Shown here: positions 35,215-44,379 of the stretch, in pieces
Position numbering within the stretch: position 1 is the stretch's first letter
Layout of the letters: every line of letters begins with the position of its first letter
Assembly (NCBI GenBank): GCA_016717115.1
Contig: JADKGE010000013.1
Coordinates: forward strand, 1 to 64,000
Source: Actinomycetota bacterium
GTDB taxonomy: Bacteria > Actinomycetota > Actinomycetes > S36-B12
Length of the DNA: 64,000 nucleotides
Direction: 5' to 3'
Translations under genes and position numbers: made by a program
Notes under the pieces: model-generated
What the model was told of the DNA's origin: nothing
The model's database searches: none
What the model saw: only the letters and a program-made list of their open reading frames with translations

Positions 35215-35304
35215 ACTGGCCTCCTTCGGCGTCCAACAACGGTCGCGAGCCTAACCTTACTTCTCCGAATCCGCACCTGCGAATCCCTCGCAATAAGGAG
35301 CCCC

Positions 35305-35769
35305 ATGGCCCTCTCCCCCGGCGACCTCGCCCCGGCGTTCACCCTCACCGACGATGCCGGCCTCGCCGTGAGCCTGTCGGACTACGCCGGCCGGCGTGTC
35401 CTGCTGTTCGCGTACCCGGCCGCCATGACCCCCGGTTGCACGAAGGAGGCCTGCGACTTCCGGGACAACCTCGGGGTCTTCACCGACCGGGGATACGCCC
35501 TCCTCGGCATCTCCCCCGACAAGCCGGAGAAGCTGGCGAGGTTCAAGGAGCGCGACGACCTCACCTACCCCCTGCTTTCGGACCCCGACAGGGCCGTCCT
35601 GACCGCCTACGGAGCCTTCGGAGAGAAGAAGCTGTACGGGAAGACCGTGGTGGGCGTCATCCGCTCCACGTTCGTCATCTCGCCCGACGGCGTGATCGAG
35701 CATGCCTTCACCAACGTCAAGGCCACCGGGCACGTGGCGAAGCTGATCCGCGACCTCGACCTGGAGTAG
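35305..35769 (+). CDS. bcp: Thioredoxin-dependent peroxiredoxin (Bcp/PrxQ type)
   Basis: ATG 35305 with AAGGAG upstream gives 154 residues. MTPGCTKEACDFRD carries the peroxidatic Cys45 and the resolving Cys50 five residues later, the classical alpha-helix PrxQ arrangement. GISPDKPEKLARFKERDDL, YPLLSDPD and RSTFVISPDG are family blocks. It reduces hydrogen peroxide and organic peroxides using thioredoxin, and a thioredoxin gene is present at 59024. It is transcribed divergently from the metal importer. Confidence 0.95.
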   Translation: MALSPGDLAPAFTLTDDAGLAVSLSDYAGRRVLLFAYPAAMTPGCTKEACDFRDNLGVFTDRGYALLGISPDKPEKLARFKERDDLTYPLLSDPDRAVLTAYGAFGEKKLYGKTVVGVIRSTFVISPDGVIEHAFTNVKATGHVAKLIRDLDLE

Positions 35770-35773
35770 GGCG

Positions 35774-36583
35774 GTGCTTGACGAGGCATCACTCGCCACG
35801 TACCGGAGCGACGGCTGTGTCGTCATCCGCGGCCTGTTCTCGGCCGACGAGGTCGAGACGGTTCGACGGGGCATCGACCGCAACCTCGCCGACCCCGGCC
35901 CCCTGTTCGGTGTCGCGAGCCGCGACGACGATCCCGGCCGATTCGTGGAGGACTTCTGCAACTGGCAGCGCATCCCCGAGTACCGCGAAATTGCCTTCGG
36001 GTCCAGGGCGGCCGACGTCGCCGGCGCGCTCATGGGCGGATCGGTCGTCCGGCTCTATCACGATCATCTGCTCGTCAAGGAGCCCGGGACGCGCCAGCAC
36101 ACCCCCTGGCACCAGGACCAGCCGTACTACAACGTCGAGGGCTTCGACAACTGCTCGATGTGGATGCCCGTCGATCCGGTGCCTCGCGAGTCGACGCTGG
36201 AGTTCCTCGCCGGATCTCACCGCGAAGGGTGGCTCATGCCCCGCACCTTCCTCACCGAGCAGGCACGGTGGTTCCCCGACGGCAGCCTCGAGGAGATCCC
36301 CGACATTGAGGCCGACCGCGATGCCTTCGACATCCGCGGCTGGGCCCTCGAGCCCGGCGACGCGGTGTACTTCCACATGCTGACCGCCCACCACGCCTAC
36401 GGCGTGCCGGGCCGCCACCGCCGCCGGGCCTTCTCCCTGCGGTTCCTCGGCGACGACGCCACACACGCGCCGCGGCCCTGGCGCACGTCGCCGCCGTTCG
36501 ACGGCCTCGACGAGGAGCTGCCGCCCGGCGCCCCCATGGACCATCCCCTGTTCCCCGTGCTGCGCACTCGCACGCCCGGGTGA
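35774..36583 (+). CDS. Phytanoyl-CoA dioxygenase (PhyH) family protein
   Basis: GTG 35774, 4 bp after the bcp stop and with GGAG upstream, gives 269 residues. Iron ligands are HQD in TPWHQDQPYYNVEGF and the distal His in MLTAHHAYGVPG. RRAFSLRFLGDD supplies the Arg that binds 2-oxoglutarate. DNCSMWMPVDPVPRESTLEF and GSHREGW are typical of the PhyH family. It hydroxylates an unknown small substrate using oxygen and 2-oxoglutarate. Being next to bcp suggests shared transcription. Confidence 0.87.
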   Translation: MLDEASLATYRSDGCVVIRGLFSADEVETVRRGIDRNLADPGPLFGVASRDDDPGRFVEDFCNWQRIPEYREIAFGSRAADVAGALMGGSVVRLYHDHLLVKEPGTRQHTPWHQDQPYYNVEGFDNCSMWMPVDPVPRESTLEFLAGSHREGWLMPRTFLTEQARWFPDGSLEEIPDIEADRDAFDIRGWALEPGDAVYFHMLTAHHAYGVPGRHRRRAFSLRFLGDDATHAPRPWRTSPPFDGLDEELPPGAPMDHPLFPVLRTRTPG

Positions 36584-36602
36584 TCCCGACCGACGACGAC
36601 GG

Positions 36603-36662
36603 CGTGGCCCCGGCCCGCTCTCGCGGATCGGGGCCACGTCAGGTCAGCACTAGACCAGTGCT
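36603..36662. terminator. Bidirectional terminator region with two hairpins
   Basis: A perfect 10-bp stem (36603-36612 with 36629-36638) is followed by a smaller one, AGCACT/AGTGCT (36646-36651 with 36657-36662). They lie between the convergent PhyH and giant surface protein genes. Neither has a T-run. Confidence 0.7.
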
Positions 36663-36667
36663 ACCGC

Positions 36668-39600
36668 CTACTCCTCATCGGCCCTGCGGAGTCGGATCCG
36701 AGCTCCGGCGATCCCGAGACCACCGGCCGCCAGCAGCACCATGGCCAGCAGGGGCAGGCCCTGGGTCGGCCACTGCGATCCGTCGCCAGCAGGAACGCTG
36801 TCTGGGATCGTTGCTGCCTCAGGAACGGGCACCGTCTCCGGCACCGTCTCAGGCACCGTCGCGGGCTCTGGCGTGATCGGTGTCACGACGACTGCCGGCT
36901 CCGTCGTCGGCTGAATCACTGCCGGCAGTGGAGTGACGGTCTCCGTCGTCACAGGCGGGTTCGGCGGCGGCGGGGGCGGCGTCGGAATCGCCGTGAGCTG
37001 ATTCGCGACCGTCACCGTCGGCGTCGTGACCACCGTGGTGTCTCCGTCAGTCGTGTCCTTCGTGATCGTCGCGGGCGAACCCGAGATGACCGGCGTCGAC
37101 CACGTGTACCCGCTCGGAGCCCCAGGCAGGGTCTCCGTCACCGTGCAGACATACCCAGTCGGGATGCCGCTGACGGGCTTGGACGATCCAGCCGCCACAG
37201 TCACGGTGCCAGTCAGCGTCTTCGCACCCGCCAGGGCGCAGCTGTAGTCGATGGCGAACGGGGTGCTGTACCCCGAGCCACCGGCGGCAAGCGTCTTCGC
37301 GATGACCAGGCTGCCGCGGTCGCGGGTGATGGAGTTGCCCACCGCGATCCCGTACGTCGCGCCCTTGGCCGTGATGACCTGAGACGCCGGCGTGTAGGTG
37401 ATCGTGCCCCACGTGAAGTTCGGGATCGCTTCAGGAGCAACCTCGGTCACCGTGCACGTCGACCCGGTCGGGATCCCGCCCACCGTCGCCGGCGAACCAG
37501 GAGACACCGACACCCGGCCGGTGTAGTCCAGACCACAGTCATAGTTCACCGTGTAACTCGCCGGCACCGTCGCCTGATCCTCATTGGCCAGGGTCTTGGA
37601 GATCTCCAGGCTGCCGCGGTCGCGGGTGATGGAGTTGCCCACCGCGATCCCGTACGTCGCGCCCTTGGCCGTAATGACCTGCGACGCCGGCGTGTAGGTG
37701 ATCGTGCCCCACGTGAAGCCCGGGATCACTTCAGGAGCAACCTCGGTCACCGTGCACGTCGACCCGGTCGGGATCCCGCCCACCGTCGCCGGCGAACCAG
37801 GAGACACCGACACATGGCCGGTGTAGCCCAGACCACAGTCGTAGTTCACCGTGAAACTGGCCGGCACCGTCGCCTGATCCTCATTGGCCAGGGTCTTGGA
37901 GATCTCCAGGCTGCCGCGGTCGCGGGTCAGGTTGTTCGTCGTCGTCACCGTGACCGACGCCTGGTCAGCCGCCGGAATCGTCACCGTCGCCGACGGCGCG
38001 AACGTCGCCGTGCCCCACGAGTAGCCGGACACGCTCGGCTTGGTCGGCTCGCTCACCGTGCACGACGTGTTCGACGGGATCCCCGACACCGTCGCGGACG
38101 CACCCGCCTTCACCGACACATCACCGGTGAACCCGGTCCCGCAGTTGTAGTGGATCGCGAAGTCACCCGCGAACGGCTCCGAACCCGCCTTCAACGCCTT
38201 CGCCAACACTAGGCTCCCGTGGTTACGGGTGAGGTTGTTCGTCGTCGTCACCGTGACCGACGCCTGGTCAGCGGCCGGGATCGACACCGTCGCCGACGGC
38301 GCGAACGTCGCCGTGTCCCACGAATAGCCGGACACGCTCGGCTTGGTCGGCTCGCTCACCGTGCACGGCGTGTTCGACGGGATCCCCGACACCGTCGCGG
38401 ACTCACCCGCCGCCACCGACACGTCGCCGATGAACCCGGTCCCGCAGTTGTAGTGGATCGCGAAGTCACCCGCGAACGGCTCCGAACCCGCCTTCAACGC
38501 CTTCGCCAGCACCAGGCTCCCGTGGTTACGGGTCAGGTTGTTCGTCGTCGTCACCGTCACCGACCGGGTCCCGGAGTTGGGGATCGACACGGTCGCCGAC
38601 GGCGCGAACGTCGCCGTGCCCCACGAGTAGCCGGACACGCTCGGCTTGGTCGGCTCGCTCACCGTGCACGACGTGTTCGACGGGATCCCCGACACCGTCG
38701 CGGACGCACCCGCCTTCACCGACACATCACCGGTGAACCCGGTCCCGCAGTTGTAGTGGATCGCGAAGTCACCCCCGAACGGCTCCGAACCCGCCTTCAA
38801 CGCCTTCGCCAGCACCAGGCTGCCCTTATCCATCGAGTTGAGGAACACGCAACTCGGCGAGTCGGTCCTCGCGACACCCGTCATGACCACGGCGCCGTTT
38901 GCCCCCGTGAAGGTCCTCATGTCAGGCGCGCTTCCGATGGTGCACGTCGCGGATGTGAAGTGGTACCCCGTCTGCGGAGTCTCGGTCACGGTCACGTCCG
39001 TGGGGAACGTGCCCGTCAAGGTGAACTGAATGCTGCCGTCCGTGCCAGTCGGGGCGTTGAGGTTAGCGGTGAAGCCGCTCAGGGGCGTGACCGCGCCCTT
39101 CGTTGATGTGGCGTCGAACCTCCAGCCGTCCGCTGGCGTGCTTGATTCAAGGTTGTCTCCGACGCGCTTCTGAACCGTCACCTTTCCACCGCACTGCGCC
39201 GTCGCGATGTCCTTGAGCGTCTTGGCCAAGGCGTCAAAGTCAGTCAGGTAGTAGTCAGACCCTGCCGTCTGTCCGCTGATGGCTGCGAGGTTCAGGTAGG
39301 AGCTGCTCAGGGCACCGGTACCGATGCCGATACCGACACCGATCACTCGTGGCGTGCCGTGCGACGGCGTGCCACTCATGGGCATGGCCTTGACGGCATT
39401 GGCAGAGTGAATAGCCTCCTCAACGTTCTGGAGGTCCACGTTGTGCCCATCGCCGCCACCGACGTAGTACGTCGGATCACCGTCGGTGAGTACCAGGACG
39501 GCATCTAGAGCCTGACCGGTCGTGGCGATCTGCCGGAGCCCGGCATCCCAGTTCGTGCCGCCACCCTGCTGCGTCATGTTGCCGATGTAGGTGTTGAGGG

Positions 39601-41425
39601 CGGCGGCGGTCCCGGTCGCCTGGACGGACGTCAGCGCCTTGGTCGAGTTGCCAGGAGCGCTGGAGGCGAAGGAGAAGATCGAGATGTTCGATGGGGTCCC
39701 CGCGAGCTGCGTCACGAACCCCTGGGCCGCCGCCTTCATCTGACCCCACTCGGTGCCGTCGATCGAGTTGGACTCGTCGAACAGCAGCGCGATGTTCATC
39801 CCGCAGAAGCCGGGCCACTCCGGATTGGCAGCCGCGTTCGCCCAGTTGCGCGTCGACGACGGCACCTGGGTTGCTCCGGATGCCACGGTAGAACCAGCGG
39901 TGACGCTGACGTTGAACCGGTAGTCGGTGGTGATGCTCTCCGGAATCGCTGCGTCACCGGTGCTGAGCCTCGGCAGGGGAGTCCACCCACTAATGATCTG
40001 AGGGGACTGCTCCACGACGAGGAAGCGGGCGGATGTGTTCCCAGCCGGCACGCCCATCGAACAGACGCCGTCAGTTCCGCCCACTTTGGCTGTGGTGCAG
40101 GTCGCGGCAGGAGCACCCGCCGGGATGGTCGTGGTCGTCGAACTCGTGACCGCGTAGGCCTCGAACACGACGCCGTTCAGACCGGAGACGCTGCCGTCGG
40201 CTAGGCGTCGACCGGCCTTGTGCACCGTGATCGTGCCGTTAGAATCGGTGAACGTGGCCGATGCCATCCGGCCGGAGTCCATGCCCATGGCAGTGATGTC
40301 GTACGTCGCCACGAAGTAGTCGGGCAGGTCGAACGAGTCGGCGATGGAACCGTCCTTGAACACCGGCACGATCGCATCGTGCTGCCAGGTCTGGCCGAGC
40401 GTGTCGTTCACGATGATGCGGACCGTCTCGTCACCCTTCCAGCCGGTGCCGAGGAGTTCCACGGTCGAGGCCGGGGCGTAGTCAGCAAGGTCGCTTGTGA
40501 TCGTGACCGGGTCGAGCGGGGTCTCGGAGAAGCTCGTTGTCGCAGTCGCGTCAGTATCCGTGCCCGTCACCTTGACGTCCAGCGACTCGATGTACTTCTT
40601 AGGCAGGGTGAAGGTGTCTTCCAGGGTGCCCTCCGACGACACTGTCGCGGTCGTCTCGTAGACGACGGTCCCGTCCTCGCTATCGCTAGCGACGATGGTG
40701 GCCTCGACGTCGCCGGTCCATCCGGAGCCGGTCAGTGTGACGTCGTCACCAGGCGCGTACTGCGTCTGGTCCGTCGACACGGTCTCCGCCGTCTTGTCCT
40801 CCGACGGGGCCACGTCCGGGCACGCCTTCGCACTCGTTGAATCCTCGGAGAAGGACGGATCGGGGCTGGCACTCGCATCGTCACTCGACGTCACACAAGG
40901 GTCATCCGACTCACTCGGGTCAACGAATTCACTCGGGTCAACGAATTCACTCGGGTCAGCGGACTCACTCGGGTCAACGAATTCACTTGGATCGCCGGAC
41001 TCACTCGGGTCAGCCGACTCACTCGGATCGGCGGACTCACTCGGATCGGCAGGCGACCCTGCGTCCACCGATCCCCCAGCCGGAGTGTCGATCACCGGCG
41101 CATCGGCCGGTGGCGCGTCGGGAGGCGCATCCACCGCCGGTGCGTCGGAACTTGGGGCATCCGTCACAGGTGCGTCCGGCGCGGGGTCTTCGGCGACCAC
41201 CGCGTCGGGGGCTGGTACGTCGGCCGGCGTGACATCGACCGGTGTGGCGTCGTCAGCGCGCACGATGGAGGCAGCCGTCGCGGCTGACGCCGATGACACC
41301 GCGGTCATTCCTAGGAAGCCGCTGAAGACCACACTCAAGGTCGCGATGAGTGCGACTGCTGTCATCGCACGCGATGACATGGACTGGTTGTGCTGTTCCC
41401 CGCGCCTGCGCGAACCGTGCGACAT
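36668..41425 (-). CDS. Giant secreted surface protein with vWA domain and six Ig-like repeats
   Basis: 1585 residues; GGGAGAG precedes ATG 41425. A signal peptide (to about residue 50) is followed by an Asp/Pro/Ala-rich region with eight DPSE repeats (about 124-172). Two Ig-like modules open with DQTQYAPGDDVTLTGSGW and SDLADYAPASTVELLGTGW. A SpaA-like module follows, then a vWA domain (about 541-760) with an intact metal site: DESNS, GGTNWD and LTDGDP. Six roughly 101-residue modules run from 868 to about 1487, similar to DUF5979-type repeats. A Pro-rich stretch, one membrane helix (LPLLAMVLLAAGGLGIAGAR) and a basic tail end it. No LPXTG is visible. It is likely an adhesin. Confidence 0.9.
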   Translation of the reverse strand: MSHGSRRRGEQHNQSMSSRAMTAVALIATLSVVFSGFLGMTAVSSASAATAASIVRADDATPVDVTPADVPAPDAVVAEDPAPDAPVTDAPSSDAPAVDAPPDAPPADAPVIDTPAGGSVDAGSPADPSESADPSESADPSESGDPSEFVDPSESADPSEFVDPSEFVDPSESDDPCVTSSDDASASPDPSFSEDSTSAKACPDVAPSEDKTAETVSTDQTQYAPGDDVTLTGSGWTGDVEATIVASDSEDGTVVYETTATVSSEGTLEDTFTLPKKYIESLDVKVTGTDTDATATTSFSETPLDPVTITSDLADYAPASTVELLGTGWKGDETVRIIVNDTLGQTWQHDAIVPVFKDGSIADSFDLPDYFVATYDITAMGMDSGRMASATFTDSNGTITVHKAGRRLADGSVSGLNGVVFEAYAVTSSTTTTIPAGAPAATCTTAKVGGTDGVCSMGVPAGNTSARFLVVEQSPQIISGWTPLPRLSTGDAAIPESITTDYRFNVSVTAGSTVASGATQVPSSTRNWANAAANPEWPGFCGMNIALLFDESNSIDGTEWGQMKAAAQGFVTQLAGTPSNISIFSFASSAPGNSTKALTSVQATGTAAALNTYIGNMTQQGGGTNWDAGLRQIATTGQALDAVLVLTDGDPTYYVGGGDGHNVDLQNVEEAIHSANAVKAMPMSGTPSHGTPRVIGVGIGIGTGALSSSYLNLAAISGQTAGSDYYLTDFDALAKTLKDIATAQCGGKVTVQKRVGDNLESSTPADGWRFDATSTKGAVTPLSGFTANLNAPTGTDGSIQFTLTGTFPTDVTVTETPQTGYHFTSATCTIGSAPDMRTFTGANGAVVMTGVARTDSPSCVFLNSMDKGSLVLAKALKAGSEPFGGDFAIHYNCGTGFTGDVSVKAGASATVSGIPSNTSCTVSEPTKPSVSGYSWGTATFAPSATVSIPNSGTRSVTVTTTNNLTRNHGSLVLAKALKAGSEPFAGDFAIHYNCGTGFIGDVSVAAGESATVSGIPSNTPCTVSEPTKPSVSGYSWDTATFAPSATVSIPAADQASVTVTTTNNLTRNHGSLVLAKALKAGSEPFAGDFAIHYNCGTGFTGDVSVKAGASATVSGIPSNTSCTVSEPTKPSVSGYSWGTATFAPSATVTIPAADQASVTVTTTNNLTRDRGSLEISKTLANEDQATVPASFTVNYDCGLGYTGHVSVSPGSPATVGGIPTGSTCTVTEVAPEVIPGFTWGTITYTPASQVITAKGATYGIAVGNSITRDRGSLEISKTLANEDQATVPASYTVNYDCGLDYTGRVSVSPGSPATVGGIPTGSTCTVTEVAPEAIPNFTWGTITYTPASQVITAKGATYGIAVGNSITRDRGSLVIAKTLAAGGSGYSTPFAIDYSCALAGAKTLTGTVTVAAGSSKPVSGIPTGYVCTVTETLPGAPSGYTWSTPVISGSPATITKDTTDGDTTVVTTPTVTVANQLTAIPTPPPPPPNPPVTTETVTPLPAVIQPTTEPAVVVTPITPEPATVPETVPETVPVPEAATIPDSVPAGDGSQWPTQGLPLLAMVLLAAGGLGIAGARIRLRRADEE
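36990..38824 (-). repeat. Six tandem Ig-like coding repeats, period about 300 bp
   Basis: Units begin at 38824, 38521, 38218 (type A, GSLVLAKALK), 37915 and 37615 (type B, GSLEISKTLA) and 37315 (type C, GSLVIAKTLA). The period is 303 bp for type A and 300 bp for type B. Units within a type are nearly identical in DNA, which favours copy-number change by recombination while keeping the frame. Confidence 0.93.
40911..41054 (-). repeat. Eight 18-bp tandem repeats encoding DPSE-type hexapeptides
   Basis: Eight contiguous 18-bp units, each starting TCACT on the plus strand (TCACTCGGGTCAACGAAT and variants), encode DPSE followed by two variable residues. Any unit gain or loss keeps the frame, so length variation of the stalk is possible. 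Confidence 0.9.
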
Positions 41426-41703
41426 GATCTCTCCCGATGGCCGAACCGCCTTCGCGAGACCATTGGACGACGACTCGTGAAGTCGGGCTATTCCTGAAGT
41501 CAGGATGCTCCGCCTCGGTGGCTATATCTGGGCCGAGCCGCCCTCTGGCGGGACAATGGACCGCATTGATAGGACTTGACCGGTCAAGCGTTTGCACACG
41601 AGCCGTAGAAACGGACATTCTGGGGTGCGCCACGGCGCGATCCACTTCCATTCGGAACGCGCACTCGGAGCGCATCGGCCCTTCAGTAGAGTCGGGCAGC
41701 CCG

Positions 41704-41784
41704 GCGGGTGTGGTGGAATGGCAGACACGCGGCGTTTAGGTCGCCGTGCCGAAAGGCGTGAGGGTTCAAGTCCCTCCACCCGCA
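41704..41784 (+). tRNA. tRNA-Leu (anticodon TAG)
   Basis: GCGGGTG pairs with CACCCGC. The anticodon loop TTTAGGT gives TAG. A long variable arm (GTGCCGAAAGGCGT) and a GGTTCAAGTCC T-arm fit a class II leucine tRNA. CCA is not encoded. Confidence 0.97.
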
Positions 41785-41785
41785 C

Positions 41786-42241
41786 TCAGTCCACGACGGC
41801 CAAGGCCTCGCGGACGGCGATGGAGACACCGTCCTGGTCTTCCTTGCTCAGCCACTGCGCCTCAGGACGCGACAGGTACGCGAAGACCCTCGGGCCTCGT
41901 TCGTCCGGGGTGAACGACGAGAGCCGTGGCACGACATGGATGTGCAGGTGGCCGAAGCCCTCTTGCTCGGCGAACATCATCAGGTAGGTCTTCGTGCAGC
42001 CGGTCACGGCGCGAAGCGCGGCCGACAGCCTGCGTAGCAGGTCACCCAGCGGAGCCACCTCATCAGGCGTCAGCGAGTCGAGTGCCATCACATGGCGGGT
42101 TGGGACAACGACGAGCCAGCCGGCCAGCGACGAGTTGAAAGCATGGGCAACGCGCCATCCGCCCTCGACGGCGACGCACTCGCGAGGAGGCAGCGCCCCG
42201 ATGCGCGCGTTCATCGCGCACGGGTAGCACTCGTCTGGCAC
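41786..42241 (-). CDS. HIT family protein
   Basis: 151 residues. The histidine triad is GHLHIHVVPR, preceded by WLVVVPTRHVMALDSLTPDE. The N-terminal CYPC pair (MPDECYPCAMN) may bind zinc, as in Hint-type relatives. HIT proteins hydrolyse or transfer nucleotidyl groups. The stop codon begins two bases after the tRNA-Leu gene, which it faces. It follows rdgB by 8 bp and could belong to that transcript. Confidence 0.92.
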   Translation of the reverse strand: MPDECYPCAMNARIGALPPRECVAVEGGWRVAHAFNSSLAGWLVVVPTRHVMALDSLTPDEVAPLGDLLRRLSAALRAVTGCTKTYLMMFAEQEGFGHLHIHVVPRLSSFTPDERGPRVFAYLSRPEAQWLSKEDQDGVSIAVREALAVVD

Positions 42242-42249
42242 CAGAAGCC

Positions 42250-42855
42250 CTAGTCCAGGAGGGCCGCGATGACGGGCGCAAGCGCCTCGAGCGCACGGCC
42301 GCGATGGCTGATCGCGTCCTTCTCGCTGGCAGGGATCTCAGCCAACGTGCGGCTCTTGCCCAGCGGGATGAAGATCGGGTCGTAGCCGAACCCGCCGGTG
42401 CCCCGCGGTTCGCGGATGATGGCGCCCTCGACGGTGCCCTCGACCACTCGCTCCGTGCCGTCGGGCAGGGCGATCGCGGCCGCGCAGTGGAATGCTGCGC
42501 CACGCCGGGCGTCGGGCACATCGTCGATCTGGGCGAGGACCAGCGCGACGTTGCCAGCGTCGTCGCCGTGGTTGCCGGACCACCGCGCCGAGAAGATGCC
42601 TGGCATCCCATTGAGCGCGTTGATGCACAGCCCCGAGTCGTCGGCGATCGCCGGAAGTCCGGTGATGCGCGCGATCTCGCGCGCCTTCAGCAGGGCATTG
42701 CCCGCGAACGACGACTCGGTCTCGGCGATGTCGGGCAGGTCGGGGAACGCGTCGGCGCCGAGCAGTTCGACATCCAGCCCGTGCGACTCCAGGATGCGGT
42801 GGAGCTCCTGGAGCTTGTGGCGGTTCTTGCTCGCGAGCACGACCTGGGGCGGCAT
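42250..42855 (-). CDS. rdgB: dITP/XTP pyrophosphatase
   Basis: 201 residues from ATG 42855. VVLASKNRHKLQEL, AETESSFAGNALLKAREIA, IADDSGLCINALNGMPGIFS ARW-type block, GFGYDPIFIP and ISHRGRAL are the RdgB/HAM1 signatures. It removes inosine and xanthosine triphosphates from the nucleotide pool. It starts 2 bp after the rph stop, the usual actinobacterial arrangement. Confidence 0.95.
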   Translation of the reverse strand: MPPQVVLASKNRHKLQELHRILESHGLDVELLGADAFPDLPDIAETESSFAGNALLKAREIARITGLPAIADDSGLCINALNGMPGIFSARWSGNHGDDAGNVALVLAQIDDVPDARRGAAFHCAAAIALPDGTERVVEGTVEGAIIREPRGTGGFGYDPIFIPLGKSRTLAEIPASEKDAISHRGRALEALAPVIAALLD

Positions 42856-42857
42856 GG

Positions 42858-43601
42858 TCAGCCCTTCGCGGAGAGCGGCGTCGCGAGCGCTGCTGCCTGC
42901 AGTTCGGTGAGGCGGGCGCACCCGCCCGCGGCGAGGTCGAGCAGGTCGTTGAGCAGAGAGCGGTCGAACGCCTCGCCCTCGGCAGTGCCCTGCACCTCGA
43001 CGAAACGGCCGTCGCCCGTCATGACGACGTTCATGTCGGTGTCTGCGTTGACGTCGTCGTCGTAGTGAAGGTCAAGTCGAGGTTCACCCTCGACGATCCC
43101 CACGCTGACCGCGGCGACCGATCCCTTGAGCGGGTCGACGCCGGGCTTCAGCAGTCCCTGTGCGCGCGCCCAGGTCAGCGAGTCGGCCAGGGCCACGTAA
43201 GCACCCGTGATCGCAGCCGTGCGGGTGCCGCCGTCGGCCTGGAGGACGTCGCAGTCGATGAGGATGCTGTTCTCGCCGAGCACGCCCATGTCGACGACGG
43301 CCCGAAGGCTCCGCCCAATGAGGCGCGAGATCTCCTGCGTGCGACCGCCGAGCTTGCCCTTGACGGACTCGCGCTGGTTGCGCGTGTTCGTGGCCCGCGG
43401 CAGCATCGCGTACTCCGCCGTGACCCACCCCTTGCCCGACCCCTTCATCCAGCGCGGCACGCCCTCGGTGAACGACGCGGTGCACAGCACGCGGGTGCGG
43501 CCGAACGAGACGAGCGTGGAGCCCTCGGGATGGTCGAGCCAGCCCCGCTCGAAGGTGATGGGACGGAGGTGGTCGGCGGCGCGGCCATCGGATCGAGTCA
43601 T
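42858..43601 (-). CDS. rph: Ribonuclease PH
   Basis: 247 residues. RPITFERGWLDHPEGSTLVS, MLPRATNTRNQRE, GRTQEISRLIGRSLRAVVD, IDCDVLQADGGTRTAAITGA and DMNVVMTGDGRFVEVQGT are hallmark blocks of this phosphorolytic exoribonuclease, which trims tRNA 3' ends. It lies upstream of rdgB with a 2-bp gap and downstream of the MBL hydrolase. Confidence 0.97.
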   Translation of the reverse strand: MTRSDGRAADHLRPITFERGWLDHPEGSTLVSFGRTRVLCTASFTEGVPRWMKGSGKGWVTAEYAMLPRATNTRNQRESVKGKLGGRTQEISRLIGRSLRAVVDMGVLGENSILIDCDVLQADGGTRTAAITGAYVALADSLTWARAQGLLKPGVDPLKGSVAAVSVGIVEGEPRLDLHYDDDVNADTDMNVVMTGDGRFVEVQGTAEGEAFDRSLLNDLLDLAAGGCARLTELQAAALATPLSAKG

Positions 43602-43626
43602 GCGGTGACCCTACCGACGAGCCCTG

Positions 43627-44379
43627 TCACACCGTGATGGTCATCCCGGGTCGAGCCCGCTCGATGGGTCCGCTGAACTCGGCCGAGGCCTCGCGCAGCA
43701 CGACATCGTCGTCGTTCCACGTGACGAGGTGCGTGAGAAGCAGCAGACCGGCATCCGCGGCCGTCGCGGCCCGCCCCGCATCGGCGCCCGTCATGTGGAG
43801 ATCGACGGGGTTGGCGTCACCGACGAAGGACGCCTCGAACAGCGCGATGTCGGTTCCTGCCGCCAGCGTGGCAAGCGCCGCGTTCGGCCCGGTGTCGCCC
43901 GAGTAGGTGATCGAGCGGCCGCCCGCGCTCACGCGGATGCTGTAGGCCTCCACGGGGTGGACCGCACGAGCCACCTGAATGGTGAACGGCCCGACCGCCA
44001 TGGCCCCCGGCTCGAAGGACCGCACGTCGAACACCAGATCGAGGTCGGCCGGGTCGGTCATCCCGTAGATGGCCGAAATGCGCGCGGCCACGTCGCTCGG
44101 GCCGATGAGCGGCAGCCGAACGGCCTGCCGCGCCGGGCCATAGTGGCGCATGACGTACAGCGGCGCCACGTCCGCACAGTGGTCGACGTGGCAGTGGCTC
44201 AGGAGGACGGCGAACGAGCCGTCGCCCGACTCGGGGTCGAGGACATCCTGAAGCGGTCCGAGGGATCCGTTGCCCAGGTCGAGAACGAGGCGGAAACCGT
44301 CCTGCTCGATGACATAGCAGGACCCGGGGTTGCCCGGCGTCGGGTAGGAGCCGGAGCAGCCGACCACGGTGAGCTTCAT
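43627..44379 (-). CDS. MBL-fold hydrolase (Rv1339-like)
   Basis: 250 residues. LSHCHVDHCAD is the HxHxDH metal site; TYSGDTG and LLLTHLV provide the other ligands. MKLTVVGCSGSYPTPGNPGS matches the N-terminus of RNase Z-like proteins. In M. tuberculosis the syntenic Rv1339 has been described as a cyclic AMP phosphodiesterase, so that activity is plausible here. It overlaps murI by 4 bp and precedes rph, preserving the mycobacterial order. Confidence 0.9.
   Translation of the reverse strand: MKLTVVGCSGSYPTPGNPGSCYVIEQDGFRLVLDLGNGSLGPLQDVLDPESGDGSFAVLLSHCHVDHCADVAPLYVMRHYGPARQAVRLPLIGPSDVAARISAIYGMTDPADLDLVFDVRSFEPGAMAVGPFTIQVARAVHPVEAYSIRVSAGGRSITYSGDTGPNAALATLAAGTDIALFEASFVGDANPVDLHMTGADAGRAATAADAGLLLLTHLVTWNDDDVVLREASAEFSGPIERARPGMTITV

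Noticed and set aside
35215..35304. Cobalamin riboswitch before cbiM
   Set aside because: The intergenic region is 90 bp and lacks the B12 box core.
37300..38830. Regular direct repeats that could be mistaken for a CRISPR or satellite
   Set aside because: The 300-bp periodicity is in frame with, and explained by, Ig-like modules of the large surface protein.
36668..41425. LPXTG sortase motif in the giant surface protein
   Set aside because: The C-terminal region has only WPTQG before the helix; no LPXTG or known variant is certain.
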